Below, one piece after another: positions 43,342 through 52,851 of a DNA stretch of 64,000 bases. The translations under genes were made by a program, and so were the position numbers. This DNA is from Leptogranulimonas caecicola (GTDB taxonomy: Bacteria > Actinomycetota > Coriobacteriia > Coriobacteriales > Atopobiaceae): positions 680,001-744,000 of the forward strand of contig NZ_AP025285.1 in the NCBI RefSeq assembly GCF_023168405.1. The letters run 5' to 3'. Below the pieces are notes generated by a model, which was not told where the DNA came from, ran no database searches, and saw nothing but the letters and a program-made list of their open reading frames with translations. Position 1 is the stretch's first letter. Every line of letters starts with the position of its first letter.

Positions 43342-45510
43342 TTAAGGGGTGGGTGCAGTTTGGCCTGCCTCGCCGCCACCTTGAGCGGCGCCGCCTGAGG
43401 TGTCGCCACCCTCTGTGCCACCTGTGCCCTCTGTGCCTTGGGACGGGGCAGGCGTTTGGGTCTCGGGCTGGGTTTGGGAGGCCTCGGGCTCGGTTTGGGT
43501 AGGTGCCTGCTCTTGTGGCTGCTGCTGTTGAGGGGTGCTCTGAGAGCGGCGGCTGGAGCTGCCCGAGCTCGAGGCGGTGCCGCGCGAGAACTCCCAAGAG
43601 CTGTTGGGTTTGTAGGCGGGCGCAGTTTCCTCGGTAAACTCTTGTCGAGGGGTGTCTCCCAAGTAGGCTTTCACAAAGTTGGCCCAGATGGGGCAGGAGC
43701 TGTTGGAGGGGTGGCCGTCGGACCCGTCAATGACCACGGTCTTGGAGGAGTCGGGATAGCCGGTCCATACCGCCACGGCGATCTGGGGCGTGTACCCGCA
43801 GAACCAGAGGTTGTCTGCGAGGTCTGTGGTGCCCGTCTTGCCGGCTATAGGCTGGTTGATGCCGTAGTTTTTGATGACGGAGGCAGTGGCGCCGGAGTTG
43901 GAGATGACGCCCTGGAGCACCTTGGTGGCAGCATAGACCACCGAGGGGTCCACCGCGGTGGTGGGGGAGTCCTTGTGCTCGTAGACCTTGTTGCCATTGC
44001 GATCCTCGATGCGGGTGATGGCCACCGCGTCGCGATGCTGGCCGTTGGCTGCGAGAGTCGCGTAGGCTTCTGCCATCTGCACCACGGGCACAGGGATGGT
44101 GCCCAGGGTAATGGAGTCGTAGGCAGGCAAGTCCTCGGTGACCCCCATGTCTTTGGCTGCCTGGGCGATCTTTTGGCCGCCGATGGCTTGGGCCACCTGC
44201 ACATAGCCGGTGTTGGAGGAGAGCTCGGTGGCTCGAGCGAGCGAGATGTTGCCGTAGCTCACGCCGCCATAGTTTCTTACCTTCCAAGTGGAGGAAACGG
44301 TGAGGGGAGAGTTGCAATTGAGCAGCACGTCGGGGTTCACGCCTTCGCGAAGGGCCGCCACCAGGGTGAAGACCTTGAAGGTGGAACCCGGCTGGCGCAG
44401 GCCTTGGGTAGCCAGGTTCACCTGGCTTTTGGAAAAGTCGCTGCCGCCCACCATGGCCTTGATGTAGCCGGTGGAGGGGTCGATGGCCACCAGGGAGCTC
44501 TGAAGGCCCTCCTGGCCAATCTTTTGAAGCTGCTCGTTCACCGCATCCTCTGCCTGCTTTTGGGCGTCCGGATCGATGGTGGTGTAAACCTTGAGGCCAC
44601 CCTTCATCACCGTGTCGCTGGAGAAATCCTGGGAAAGCAGCTCTTTGATGTATTGGGTCCAATAGGGATAGGTGCCCGTGTTGGACATGACGTTGGTGCC
44701 CAGATTGAGCTCCAGGGGGGTGTTCACCGCCTCGTCGTATTCCTCTTGGGAGATGTCGCCGGCCTCTTTCATGCGCCTGAGCACCAGGTTGCGACGCTCG
44801 ATGGAGGCGTCGGGGTGCTGGGTGGGGTCATAGAGCGACGGCGAGTTGGGGATGCCTATGAGCAGGGCTGCCTGGGCCAACGTGAGGTCTTTGGCGCTCA
44901 CGTTGAAGTAGGTTTTCGACGCGGCCTCGATGCCGTAGGCGCCCGAGCCGTAGTAGATGGTGTTGAGGTACATGTTAAGGATCTGGTCCTTGGAGTACTT
45001 CTTCTCCAGCTCGGTGGCGATGTAGGCCTCGCGCACCTTGCGTCGCAGGGTCTTGTCGAACTGCTCGTCAGAGAGGACGGTGTTTCGCACCAGCTGCTGG
45101 TCGATGGTGGAAGCGCCTTCGCTGCCTCCTAGAAGCGTCACCACCACGGCGCGGGCGATGCCTTGAGGGTCTACGCCGTTGTGCTGGTAGAAGCGAATGT
45201 CCTCGGTATCCACGGTGCCCTTCACCACATAGGGCGAGATCTCGTCCAAGGTGACGGCGCGACGGTTCTCCGCATAGTATTCAGCGATCACATTGCCTTG
45301 AGAGTCGAAGACCGTAGTGGGCTCAGAAACAAGGTAGGCGTCGTCAGACTCGAAGTCTGGAAGGTCTTTGAGCCAGTTGTCGACCACGGTTCCTAAGGAG
45401 AAGGCCAAGGCAATGGTGATGAGTACGATGAAGCCCAGAAGCCCCGCAATGCCAAAGCCAACGAAATGGGTCCTCGAGTGCCTGCGGGCACGTCGGGTCC
45501 TGATTCCCAT
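43342..45510 (-). CDS. class A penicillin-binding protein (PBP1A type)
   Basis: This is a 722-residue bifunctional peptidoglycan synthase. After one N-terminal helix, the GT51 domain has TEDIRFYQHNGVDPQG and ASTIDQQLVRN. The transpeptidase domain has SxxK in PGSTFKVF, an SxN motif at SSNTGYV, and KTGTTD. A C-terminal tail of about 80 residues is rich in Ser, Gln, Thr, Pro and Gly and is probably disordered outside the cell. GGAGG precedes the ATG. It is divergent from the autolysin gene, so wall synthesis and cutting share one intergenic region. Confidence 0.95.
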   Translation of the reverse strand: MGIRTRRARRHSRTHFVGFGIAGLLGFIVLITIALAFSLGTVVDNWLKDLPDFESDDAYLVSEPTTVFDSQGNVIAEYYAENRRAVTLDEISPYVVKGTVDTEDIRFYQHNGVDPQGIARAVVVTLLGGSEGASTIDQQLVRNTVLSDEQFDKTLRRKVREAYIATELEKKYSKDQILNMYLNTIYYGSGAYGIEAASKTYFNVSAKDLTLAQAALLIGIPNSPSLYDPTQHPDASIERRNLVLRRMKEAGDISQEEYDEAVNTPLELNLGTNVMSNTGTYPYWTQYIKELLSQDFSSDTVMKGGLKVYTTIDPDAQKQAEDAVNEQLQKIGQEGLQSSLVAIDPSTGYIKAMVGGSDFSKSQVNLATQGLRQPGSTFKVFTLVAALREGVNPDVLLNCNSPLTVSSTWKVRNYGGVSYGNISLARATELSSNTGYVQVAQAIGGQKIAQAAKDMGVTEDLPAYDSITLGTIPVPVVQMAEAYATLAANGQHRDAVAITRIEDRNGNKVYEHKDSPTTAVDPSVVYAATKVLQGVISNSGATASVIKNYGINQPIAGKTGTTDLADNLWFCGYTPQIAVAVWTGYPDSSKTVVIDGSDGHPSNSSCPIWANFVKAYLGDTPRQEFTEETAPAYKPNSSWEFSRGTASSSGSSSRRSQSTPQQQQPQEQAPTQTEPEASQTQPETQTPAPSQGTEGTGGTEGGDTSGGAAQGGGEAGQTAPTP

Positions 45511-45819
45511 AAAGGTCCTCCTTTACTTTACGTCCCTGTGCATTATCGGTCATGAAGGCACCGTTAGGTCTATGGGGCGCTCGATTCATCTCATTTATGA
45601 AATATCGTCACCGCTGTGATAAATAGCTGTAAGAGCGCCTGTTTAACCGGCAGTTACGAGGGCTGGCAACCTTTAGGCTCAAGCTCGCTTTTACCTATAG
45701 GGGCTTAGGCGGGAGTTGGGCAACCAGTGGCCAAAAACGTCTCCTTCTGGAATCTATAATAGATTGCCTGTTATCATTTTGTGCGAGAAGAGAACGCATT
45801 CTAGCGTGGGGGATAGCCT
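45511..45819. other. divergent region between PBP1A and the autolysin
   Basis: No gene is seen. The autolysin promoter probably uses TATAAT at 45755-45760. This -10 lies inside the perfect palindrome AATCTAT-A-ATAGATT (45751-45765), which could be an operator. No strong -35 is present 17 nt upstream. The PBP1A promoter was not located. Confidence 0.5.
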
Positions 45820-48354
45820 ATGACGATATCAGTGAAGAAAATAAAGAAGCTCCTTTTGGGAGCCCTTTCTTTGGGAGCGGCACTGGTGCTTTTCGCTGCT
45901 CCTGTACCTGCTCTGGCAACCTGTGGCCCAGTGGCGCTGGACCCCGGCCATGGCGGCAACGACCCTGGTGCTTCATCAGGCAAATACGTTTTACTCGACA
46001 AGGAACTCGTTGAGAGCGATTTGACTTGGCAAGTTGCCCATTATTGCAAAGAGCGCTTAGATCAACTTGGAATCCCCAACTTTATCGTCAAAGAAAAGTG
46101 GGAATCACTTTCACGCATTCAGCGTTGGCAGCGGGCCAAGGCAAAAGATGCGCGTGTACTTATCTCCTTTCATATGAATGCTGCTGACGGCATTCCTTCA
46201 GCCAATGGTTCCGAGGTGCTCTGTTGCAACTTCTCTACGTGGAACCAGTTCACCAACCGCGAGAGCCGCGCCTTTGGCTCGGACCTGCTCAAGCGCTTTC
46301 AGGAGATGGGCTTTTACAATCGCGGCAACAAGTTCAACACGGGCACCGGCACTTACCCCGACGGCTCTGCGGCAGACTCCATGGGCATCAACTATTACCC
46401 GCGCCTGGACGGTACTACTGGCCTTATCATTGAGCACGGGTTTTTAACCAACCAGCATGATGCCGGGCTTCTGAATAACCCAGAGGTGCTCAAGCAGATG
46501 GGTTATGCAGACGCCGAGGCCATCGCAAAGCAGTGGCCCAACAGCTATGTGAAGCCTGCCGCCTCGGTGCGTCCCAGCAGGGCCCACTGGGCCCAAGACG
46601 CCAAGGGTTGGAAGTACATCCTCTCTGACGGCTCGGCTGCCACCAGCTGCTGGCAAAAGATCAATGGTAAGTGGTATCGCTTTGGCGCGGACGGTTACAT
46701 GCTCTCCGGCGAGATCGCGCTGGGCGGCGCTCACTATTTACTGGGTGGCCCGAGCGACGGCGCCATGGTTACTGGCTGGGTCTGGCGAAACGGCGCCTGG
46801 TATTACTACGGCGGTCCTGACGACGGCGCCATGAAGACTGGCTGGGCCTATGAAGGCGGCTGGTATTACCTGGGCAATGACGGCCGTATGCGCACCGGTT
46901 GGGTGCGGGTGGACTCCGTCTGGTACTGGCTCAACGGCTCTGGCCGCATGGCTACCGGCTGGCTCAGCCTGGGCGGCACCTGGTACTGGCTGGATCTCAA
47001 TAGCGGCGCGATGGCTGAGAACGGTACTGCGGTATGCCACGGCGTACGTTCGCTCTTCAATGGCTCGGGCGCATGGATCTCTGGCTCTGGCTGGCGTCAG
47101 CTGGGCGATCGCTGGTTCTATCTCTCTGGCGATCGCGTGGCTACCGGCTGGCTCAACCTGGGTGGCGCCTGGTACTGGCTGGCTGGCGACGGCGCTATGG
47201 CTACCGGCTGGACTGCGGTTGGCGGTAGCTGGTATTACCTAGGCAGCCAGGGCGACGGCGCCATGAAGACCGGCTGGATCTGGGTGGACAACAAGTGGTA
47301 CTACTGCAACGGCTCCGGCGCCATGCTCACCGGTTGGCAGTGGATCGGCAATGCCTGGTATCTCCTGGGTTCCGACGGCGCCATGCTCACTGGCTGGCAG
47401 CGCATCGACAACAAGACCTACTACCTCGATGGCTCTGGAGCCATGCTCACCGGAAAGCAGACCATCGACGGTAAGAACTACGAGTTCAACAGCTCCGGCG
47501 TGCTCCTGAACGACCCCAATCAGCGGATAGGTTGGTTCAAAGAGCCCAATGGCCAGTGGCGTTACTACGATTCCAAGGGGAACATGCTCACCGGCTGGCA
47601 AACCATCAACGGCGCTCGCTACTATCTGGGCACTAACGGCATCATGGTCACTGGCCGCCAGACCATCGACGGAGCCGCCTATGTGTTTGACAATGACGGC
47701 AAGGCCATCAATGGCTGGTACAACGCCTCTTTGCAACCTTCCAACTCCTCAGTCTCTGGCTCGAAGGTCCATTACTATGAGGGCGGCAAGGAGACCTACA
47801 CCCGTCCCGGCAATACCCCGGTCATGGGCGCGTCTGCGATGAGCAAGGATGCCTTTGTGAAGGCCTTCGCTGCAAAGATCCAGGCTAACTACCCGCAGAT
47901 CTACCGCAATGATGCCAAATACGGGGCACAGACTCCCGAGGCCTTTGCCCAGGCAACTTGGGACGCAGCCGAGAAGGAAGGCGTGCGCCCCGAGGTGCTC
48001 GCAGCTCAGGTTGGCAATGAGACCGGTTGGCTCAAGTTTGGCGGCATCGTCAATGCGAATCAGTGCAACTTTGGCGGTCTTGGCGCCCTGGATGGCAATG
48101 CCAACGGCAATGCTCCCACCTTCGCCAACGTGCAAGAAGGCCTCTTGGCCCAAGCGCAGCATCTCAAGGCCTACTCTTCCAAAGAGGCGCTTGCCCAGCC
48201 CTGCGTGGATCCTCGATTCCACGTCATCGCAAACCGCGGCATCGCACCCTACCTGGAGGATTACGGCGCCGACGGCCATGGCGGGCTGGTATGGGCGAGC
48301 AATCGTCTCTATGGGCGCGATCTGCTGGCAGCCATGAAGGCTATCACCGGCTAA
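45820..48354 (+). CDS. bifunctional autolysin: amidase_3 + cell-wall repeats + glucosaminidase
   Basis: The 844-residue secreted protein has a signal peptide (1-33) and then an N-acetylmuramoyl-L-alanine amidase_3 domain (about 34-240). The zinc ligands lie in DPGHGGNDPG, KELVESD and SFHMNA, and the catalytic Glu in LIIEHGFLTN. About 17 aromatic repeats follow (roughly 252-645) of the type GWLNLGGAWYWLAGDGAMAT, like choline-binding repeats. After a linker comes a glucosaminidase domain (about 669-844), with LAAQVGNETGW holding the likely catalytic Glu. One protein can thus cut both the stem peptide amide and the glycan chain, combining what LytA and LytB do in pneumococcus. It is divergent from PBP1A. 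Confidence 0.92.
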   Translation: MTISVKKIKKLLLGALSLGAALVLFAAPVPALATCGPVALDPGHGGNDPGASSGKYVLLDKELVESDLTWQVAHYCKERLDQLGIPNFIVKEKWESLSRIQRWQRAKAKDARVLISFHMNAADGIPSANGSEVLCCNFSTWNQFTNRESRAFGSDLLKRFQEMGFYNRGNKFNTGTGTYPDGSAADSMGINYYPRLDGTTGLIIEHGFLTNQHDAGLLNNPEVLKQMGYADAEAIAKQWPNSYVKPAASVRPSRAHWAQDAKGWKYILSDGSAATSCWQKINGKWYRFGADGYMLSGEIALGGAHYLLGGPSDGAMVTGWVWRNGAWYYYGGPDDGAMKTGWAYEGGWYYLGNDGRMRTGWVRVDSVWYWLNGSGRMATGWLSLGGTWYWLDLNSGAMAENGTAVCHGVRSLFNGSGAWISGSGWRQLGDRWFYLSGDRVATGWLNLGGAWYWLAGDGAMATGWTAVGGSWYYLGSQGDGAMKTGWIWVDNKWYYCNGSGAMLTGWQWIGNAWYLLGSDGAMLTGWQRIDNKTYYLDGSGAMLTGKQTIDGKNYEFNSSGVLLNDPNQRIGWFKEPNGQWRYYDSKGNMLTGWQTINGARYYLGTNGIMVTGRQTIDGAAYVFDNDGKAINGWYNASLQPSNSSVSGSKVHYYEGGKETYTRPGNTPVMGASAMSKDAFVKAFAAKIQANYPQIYRNDAKYGAQTPEAFAQATWDAAEKEGVRPEVLAAQVGNETGWLKFGGIVNANQCNFGGLGALDGNANGNAPTFANVQEGLLAQAQHLKAYSSKEALAQPCVDPRFHVIANRGIAPYLEDYGADGHGGLVWASNRLYGRDLLAAMKAITG

Positions 48355-48377
48355 CCAGCACCTTCGGGTAAGGAAGG

Positions 48378-48414
48378 GCTGCCAAACCGAAAAGCCAAGG
48401 GTTTCTCGGCAGCC
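48378..48414 (+). terminator. hairpin after the autolysin, built on a motif copy
   Basis: GGCTGCC-AAACC pairs with GGTTT-(CTC)-GGCAGCC. The right arm is the exact dispersed 13-mer (48399-48411). No T-run follows, so it is a weak terminator or an RNA 3'-end structure. Confidence 0.5.
48399..48411 (+). repeat. dispersed 13-mer copy, exact
   Basis: GGGTTTCTCGGCA lies 45 nt after the autolysin stop, in the same orientation as the gene. Confidence 0.8.
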
Positions 48415-48555
48415 ATAAAGAATGCACGACCTTTTAGACGGGCCTTTTGCCTTAAGGGCGAAGGGCCCGTTTGGGGTAGGATGGACAGACGCAAAGGCTG
48501 CCCCGCAAGAGGGGTTTTACAAGATGTCGTGGGATGCTGCGGCTAAGGAGGGACT

Positions 48556-49764
48556 ATGCTCGGCGTTGAGGAGCAGATGAAAGTCATCGAGTCTGGCGCG
48601 ATGCAGATCGTGCCGCAAGAAGAGCTCAAGAAGAAGCTGGCCAAGGGCACGCCGCTCAATATCAAGCTGGGCGTGGATCCTACCAGCCCCGACCTTCACC
48701 TGGGCCATGCGGTGCCCCTGCGCAAGATGCGCCAGTTCCAGGATTTGGGCCATAACGTCACCCTCATCATCGGCAACGGCACGGCGCTCATCGGCGACCC
48801 CTCCGGTCGCGATTCCACCCGGCCGCCTCTCACGGAGGAGCAGGTGGAGGCCAATGCCAAGACCTATGTCGAGCAGGCTATGAAGATCTTGGATCCTGAG
48901 AAGACCACCATCGTGCACAACGGCGACTGGATCAAGCCGCTTACCCTCCAAGACATGCTGGGCCTCATGTCGCAGTTCACCGTGGCGCGCATCTTGGAGC
49001 GCGAGGACTTCTCCAACCGTTACCAAAACCATCTGCCCATCGCCCTGCACGAGTTCATCTACCCGGTGCTTCAAGCTTACGACTCGGTGATGATCAACGC
49101 CGATCTGGAGATGGGCGGCAACGACCAGATCTTCAACCTTCTGGCCGGCCGCGACCTCATGGAGAAGCGCGGCATGGAGCCCCAGGTGGCCCTTACCATG
49201 CCGCTTTTGGAGGGCACTGACGGCCATAAGAAGATGTCCAAGTCCTACGGCAATTACGTGGGCCTCACCGATGAGCCTGCAGACATGTACGGCAAGGTCA
49301 TGTCCATTCCCGACGAGCTTCTGGGCCGCTACTACCGTCTGGCCTCCACCCTGCCGGTCGAGGAGGTGGACGCCATAGATGCCTCTCTGGCCGAGGGCAC
49401 CGCAGACCCTTATGCCTTGAAGCGCCGGCTGGCTGCCAATATCGTGGAGCTCTACCACGGCGCGCAGGCAGCGCAAGATGCCGCTGCGGCCTTCGACGCC
49501 CTCTTCAAGGAGCACCAGCGCCCCCACGCCCCTGAAGTGGCCTGTGAGCTCACCGTCAACGACGAGGGCAAAGTCTACCTGCCTGCGCTGCTGGCCCAGG
49601 TGGGCCTGGCCAAGAGTGCAGGGGAGGGACGTCGCCTCATCGACGGCGGCGGCGTGCGCGTGAACGACGAGCCCTTGGCCCCAAAGACCTACAACCTTGA
49701 CCCCTCCCAGGTGGAAGGCGCCTTTATCCAGGTGGGAAAGCGCAGGGCGGTCCAGCTTGTCTAA
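48556..49764 (+). CDS. tyrS: tyrosyl-tRNA synthetase
   Basis: This is a 402-residue class I synthetase charging tRNA-Tyr. The HIGH motif is HLGH, the KMSKS motif is intact (KKMSKS), and an S4 RNA-binding domain lies at the C terminus (AGEGRRLIDGGGVRVND). The ATG has AAGGAGGG upstream. No T-box leader was seen in the 200 nt before it. The U32 peptidase gene starts within 40 nt and is probably in the same transcript. Confidence 0.97.
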   Translation: MLGVEEQMKVIESGAMQIVPQEELKKKLAKGTPLNIKLGVDPTSPDLHLGHAVPLRKMRQFQDLGHNVTLIIGNGTALIGDPSGRDSTRPPLTEEQVEANAKTYVEQAMKILDPEKTTIVHNGDWIKPLTLQDMLGLMSQFTVARILEREDFSNRYQNHLPIALHEFIYPVLQAYDSVMINADLEMGGNDQIFNLLAGRDLMEKRGMEPQVALTMPLLEGTDGHKKMSKSYGNYVGLTDEPADMYGKVMSIPDELLGRYYRLASTLPVEEVDAIDASLAEGTADPYALKRRLAANIVELYHGAQAAQDAAAAFDALFKEHQRPHAPEVACELTVNDEGKVYLPALLAQVGLAKSAGEGRRLIDGGGVRVNDEPLAPKTYNLDPSQVEGAFIQVGKRRAVQLV

Positions 49765-49801
49765 GGCATCCGCTTCCCAGACATCTTCTCCCCAGGCGCC
49801 T

Positions 49802-52306
49802 ATGGATGCAAAGAAACCCGTACCCTTGCCGCAGGATCTCGTCTGCGAGCTGCTCGCTCCAGCCGGAGGTCCTGCGGCCTTTAGGGCAGCTTTGGCAGGT
49901 GGGGCTGATGCCATCTACTGCGGGCTTGGCAACGACTTCAACGCTCGCCGTGGGGCAGACAACTTTGATGACGCCTCCTTTCAGGAGGCATGTCAAGAGG
50001 CCCATGTGGCAGGAGCTCGCGTCTTTGTGGCCATGAACGTGCTTGTGACAGACGACGAGATGCCTGCTGCCCTGGCGCTGGCCGCCCGTGCCGTGCGGCT
50101 GGGCGCCGATGCCCTCATCATTCAAGACTGGGGGCTGGCGGCTGAGGTGGCCAGGCGCTTCCCCCAGGTAGAAGTCCATGTGTCTACCCAAGCGAACATC
50201 CAAGATCCCCGAGGGGTCCAGTGGTGCGCTGCCCAGGGCTATGAACGGGTGACGCTCTCTCGCGAGCTCTCCCTAGAAGAGATTGCAGCCTGCTGCGCCA
50301 CCGGTGTAGAGTGCGAAGTCTTTGGCCATGGCGCTCTTTGTTTTTGCTATTCGGGCCTCTGCTCTATGAGCGCTCTGAGGGGATCTCGTTCGGCCAACCG
50401 AGGCCTTTGCGCCCAGCCTTGCCGACTGCCCCATGAGCTCTATAGCGCCCAGGGCAAAAGGCTGGGCCCGGTGGCCTGGGAGCGCGGCCTTTGTCCCAAA
50501 GACGCCTTAAGCCTGGATCATCTGGGCGAGCTGGTCTTAATGGGCGTGGGCTCCCTCAAGGTCGAGGGACGCATGAAAGCGCCCGACTATGTGCTTGCGG
50601 TGGTAAGCGCCTATAGGTCTGCACTGGACCGCATAGCCCGCGTGCGTTCTCGCGAGTTGGATCCAGAAGCGCGCGACTCGTTGTTCCGCCAGCTCAAGCG
50701 CGCCTTTAATCGCGACTTCACCGACGGCTACCTTCTGGGGATATCCGACAACTCCCTCATGAGCTACGAGCGGTCCAACAACAGGGGAGAGCTGGTAGGC
50801 CATGTGGTGCGTGCCCAGGGTCATGAGGCTGCCATCTATACCCAGGCTCCTTTGGGCAAGGGCGATCTGCTAGAGCTTCGCCCCAAGGACCATCCTGAGG
50901 CCTTCCTCACCACTAATGCGCCTCGGGACGTGGAGGCAGATAGCCAGGTGGTGTGCGGCGTCAAGCGCCCGGTGCCTGCAGGCACTCCCGTGCGCCTGTT
51001 GCGCAGCCAAGAAGCCATCGTGGCGGCCGAGCGCCTGCAGTCCGCTCCCTATCCAGCCAAGCGTCCAGTGTCCATGCACATTGTTTGCAAGCTGGGCCAG
51101 CCGCTCTCCATCCAGCTCTGCGCGTTGCCCAGGCGGGACGCCCCGGCGGTAGCGGTGAGCGTCCAGGGCCCTGTGGTTGAGGCCGCGCGCACCAAAGCGG
51201 TCACCGCCCAAGACCTCCAAGAGCACGCAGGCCGTCTAGGGCAGAGCCCCTTTGTGGCTGCTTCAATCACTGTAGATATTGATGAGGGCTGCGGCTTGGG
51301 CTTCTCGGCAGTCCATAGGCTCAGGAGCCAGGCTGCCGACGCCCTCGAGGAGGCCATCTGCGCCCCCTATGAGAAGCGGGTGGGCGAGGTGGCTGCGCCT
51401 CCCAGTTGGAAGCAGTGGTGCGAGCAGGCGGCTTCCTGGCGCAAAGATGCAGGCCTTGCTTTAGGAAGGCCAGGCCCCAAGGGCGAGGCCGCGCTGCGCC
51501 AGGCCGCTCAAGAGGCCCAGGTCTGCTGCGTGGTCTCCACTCCGGAGGGCGCCCAAGCTGCGCTGGCGGCCGGTGCAACCCGTCTCTATGCGCCGGCCGA
51601 CGCCCTGGCTCAGGGGGGATTTCCCCAAGAAACCATCCCTTGGCTGGATGAGGTGTGCCGTCTCAAGGATCACGGGCGCCTGGACCGCTGGGTGGTGCCA
51701 GAGGCGCCCTGCGCGGTGGGTTCCATGAGCGAGTTCGCTTTGGCGCAGCAGCGCGGGGCCGCCCCGGAGATCCGACCCTGCATAGGGGTGTCCAACCGCG
51801 CTTGTGTCACCGCCCTTGAGAAGGCGGGCGCTTCTGGCTTTTGGCTCTCTCACGAGCTCGCTGTCGCCCAGATGGCGCCGGTATGCGCGGCCACCTCGCT
51901 TCCCTGCGGGCTGGTGGTCTACGGTCAGGAGAGAGCGATGACCTCGGAGCATTGCGTGCTCCAGATGGCCGACGCCTGCTCGGGCCATTGCGATACCTGC
52001 GGCCTTCGCGCCCAGAAGCTCTACCTCAAGAACATCGATGGCCGCGCGCTGCCGGTCACCACCGACCTTCAGGGCCGCTCCCGCATCTATTGGGACCAGC
52101 CGCTGGATGCGGTCCCCAAGCTGCGCGAGCTTCTGGGTGCAGGGCTCACTCGCTTTATGGTGGACGCCACCCTTTTAGATGCCCAGAAAACCGCGGCCTC
52201 GGTGTCTCGCCTTCGCGAGGCCTTGGAGGCGGTGGCAACCGGTGCACCTCTGCCTGCCCCGGAAGCCGGGTCTAGCTTGGGCCATCTGTTCTCTCCGGTA
52301 GAGTAA
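49802..52306 (+). CDS. U32 family peptidase (RlhA/collagenase-like)
   Basis: This is an 834-residue protein of the U32 family, whose studied members hydroxylate RNA (RlhA, TrhP) rather than cut collagen. It opens ELLAPAGGPAAFRAAL. The cysteine cluster is seen in EVFGHGALCFCYSGLCSMS and RGLCAQPCRLPHEL, with a later pair in CSGHCDTCGL, suitable for an Fe-S cluster. A DUF3656-like middle region follows. The start at 49802 lacks a clear ribosome site. The frame is open upstream into tyrS, so translational coupling from tyrS is likely. A terminator follows. Confidence 0.9.
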   Translation: MDAKKPVPLPQDLVCELLAPAGGPAAFRAALAGGADAIYCGLGNDFNARRGADNFDDASFQEACQEAHVAGARVFVAMNVLVTDDEMPAALALAARAVRLGADALIIQDWGLAAEVARRFPQVEVHVSTQANIQDPRGVQWCAAQGYERVTLSRELSLEEIAACCATGVECEVFGHGALCFCYSGLCSMSALRGSRSANRGLCAQPCRLPHELYSAQGKRLGPVAWERGLCPKDALSLDHLGELVLMGVGSLKVEGRMKAPDYVLAVVSAYRSALDRIARVRSRELDPEARDSLFRQLKRAFNRDFTDGYLLGISDNSLMSYERSNNRGELVGHVVRAQGHEAAIYTQAPLGKGDLLELRPKDHPEAFLTTNAPRDVEADSQVVCGVKRPVPAGTPVRLLRSQEAIVAAERLQSAPYPAKRPVSMHIVCKLGQPLSIQLCALPRRDAPAVAVSVQGPVVEAARTKAVTAQDLQEHAGRLGQSPFVAASITVDIDEGCGLGFSAVHRLRSQAADALEEAICAPYEKRVGEVAAPPSWKQWCEQAASWRKDAGLALGRPGPKGEAALRQAAQEAQVCCVVSTPEGAQAALAAGATRLYAPADALAQGGFPQETIPWLDEVCRLKDHGRLDRWVVPEAPCAVGSMSEFALAQQRGAAPEIRPCIGVSNRACVTALEKAGASGFWLSHELAVAQMAPVCAATSLPCGLVVYGQERAMTSEHCVLQMADACSGHCDTCGLRAQKLYLKNIDGRALPVTTDLQGRSRIYWDQPLDAVPKLRELLGAGLTRFMVDATLLDAQKTAASVSRLREALEAVATGAPLPAPEAGSSLGHLFSPVE

Positions 52307-52314
52307 GGGCTGCC

Positions 52315-52350
52315 GCCGCAATGCCGCTTTCGGCTTGAGGCCCTTTTTTC
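52315..52350 (+). terminator. rho-independent terminator after the U32 gene
   Basis: AAGGGC / GCCCTT encloses GCCG-CTTT-CGGC and is followed by six T residues. It starts nine bases after the stop codon. Confidence 0.85.
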
Positions 52351-52381
52351 TGCCGGCCGTGAATAAGAGGTGGCGATGGAA

Positions 52382-52394
52382 GGGCTTCTCGGCA
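52382..52394 (+). repeat. dispersed motif variant (one mismatch)
   Basis: GGGCTTCTCGGCA lies 75 nt after the U32 stop, just beyond its terminator. Confidence 0.5.
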
Positions 52395-52543
52395 GCTTTT
52401 GAGAGTTGCCAAGACCCTGTGGGTATGGTGAGGGAAGGTGGGTTTGCATGGGTTCATGGTGCATACTTGCCAAAGGCAGCTTTCAGGCTGCGACTTGACA
52501 TACGATCGCTCTTGGAGTTTCGAGAGCTGGAAAGGAGCCACTC

Positions 52544-52774
52544 ATGGCTGTGGATGAAGAGCTGTTGGAGCGTGTGCTCGACGCGGTGCGCCCGAGCCTT
52601 CAGGCAGACGGCGGCGACTGCGAGTTGGTGGCCGTCGATGACGATGGCGTGGTTTCGCTGGAGCTTACCGGCGCCTGCGCTGGGTGCGCACTCTCTAACA
52701 TGACCCTGTCGATGGGCATCGAGCGTGTGCTTAAAGAGCATGTGCCTGGCGTGACTGCGGTCCGTGCAGTCTAG
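52544..52774 (+). CDS. NifU-like Fe-S scaffold protein
   Basis: This is a 76-residue single-domain NifU C-terminal type protein. The cluster-binding motif is CAGCALSNMTL, and LQADGGDCELVAV is the usual conserved start of the domain. The ATG follows AAAGGAGCC. It has its own upstream space of 190 nt and stands alone. It carries assembled clusters to target enzymes, perhaps including the Fe-S protein encoded just upstream. Confidence 0.93.
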   Translation: MAVDEELLERVLDAVRPSLQADGGDCELVAVDDDGVVSLELTGACAGCALSNMTLSMGIERVLKEHVPGVTAVRAV

Positions 52775-52851
52775 GCGCCCGCGCACTTTCGCGGCGCGCA
52801 AGGGACGTCTTGTGAAAAGTCACGTATTGGCAGGTTGTTAGAGGAGGCGGC

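Noticed and set aside
46576-47760. CRISPR-like or mobile repeat array in the autolysin gene region
   Set aside because: The repeats are degenerate codons for aromatic cell-wall-binding units within one open frame.
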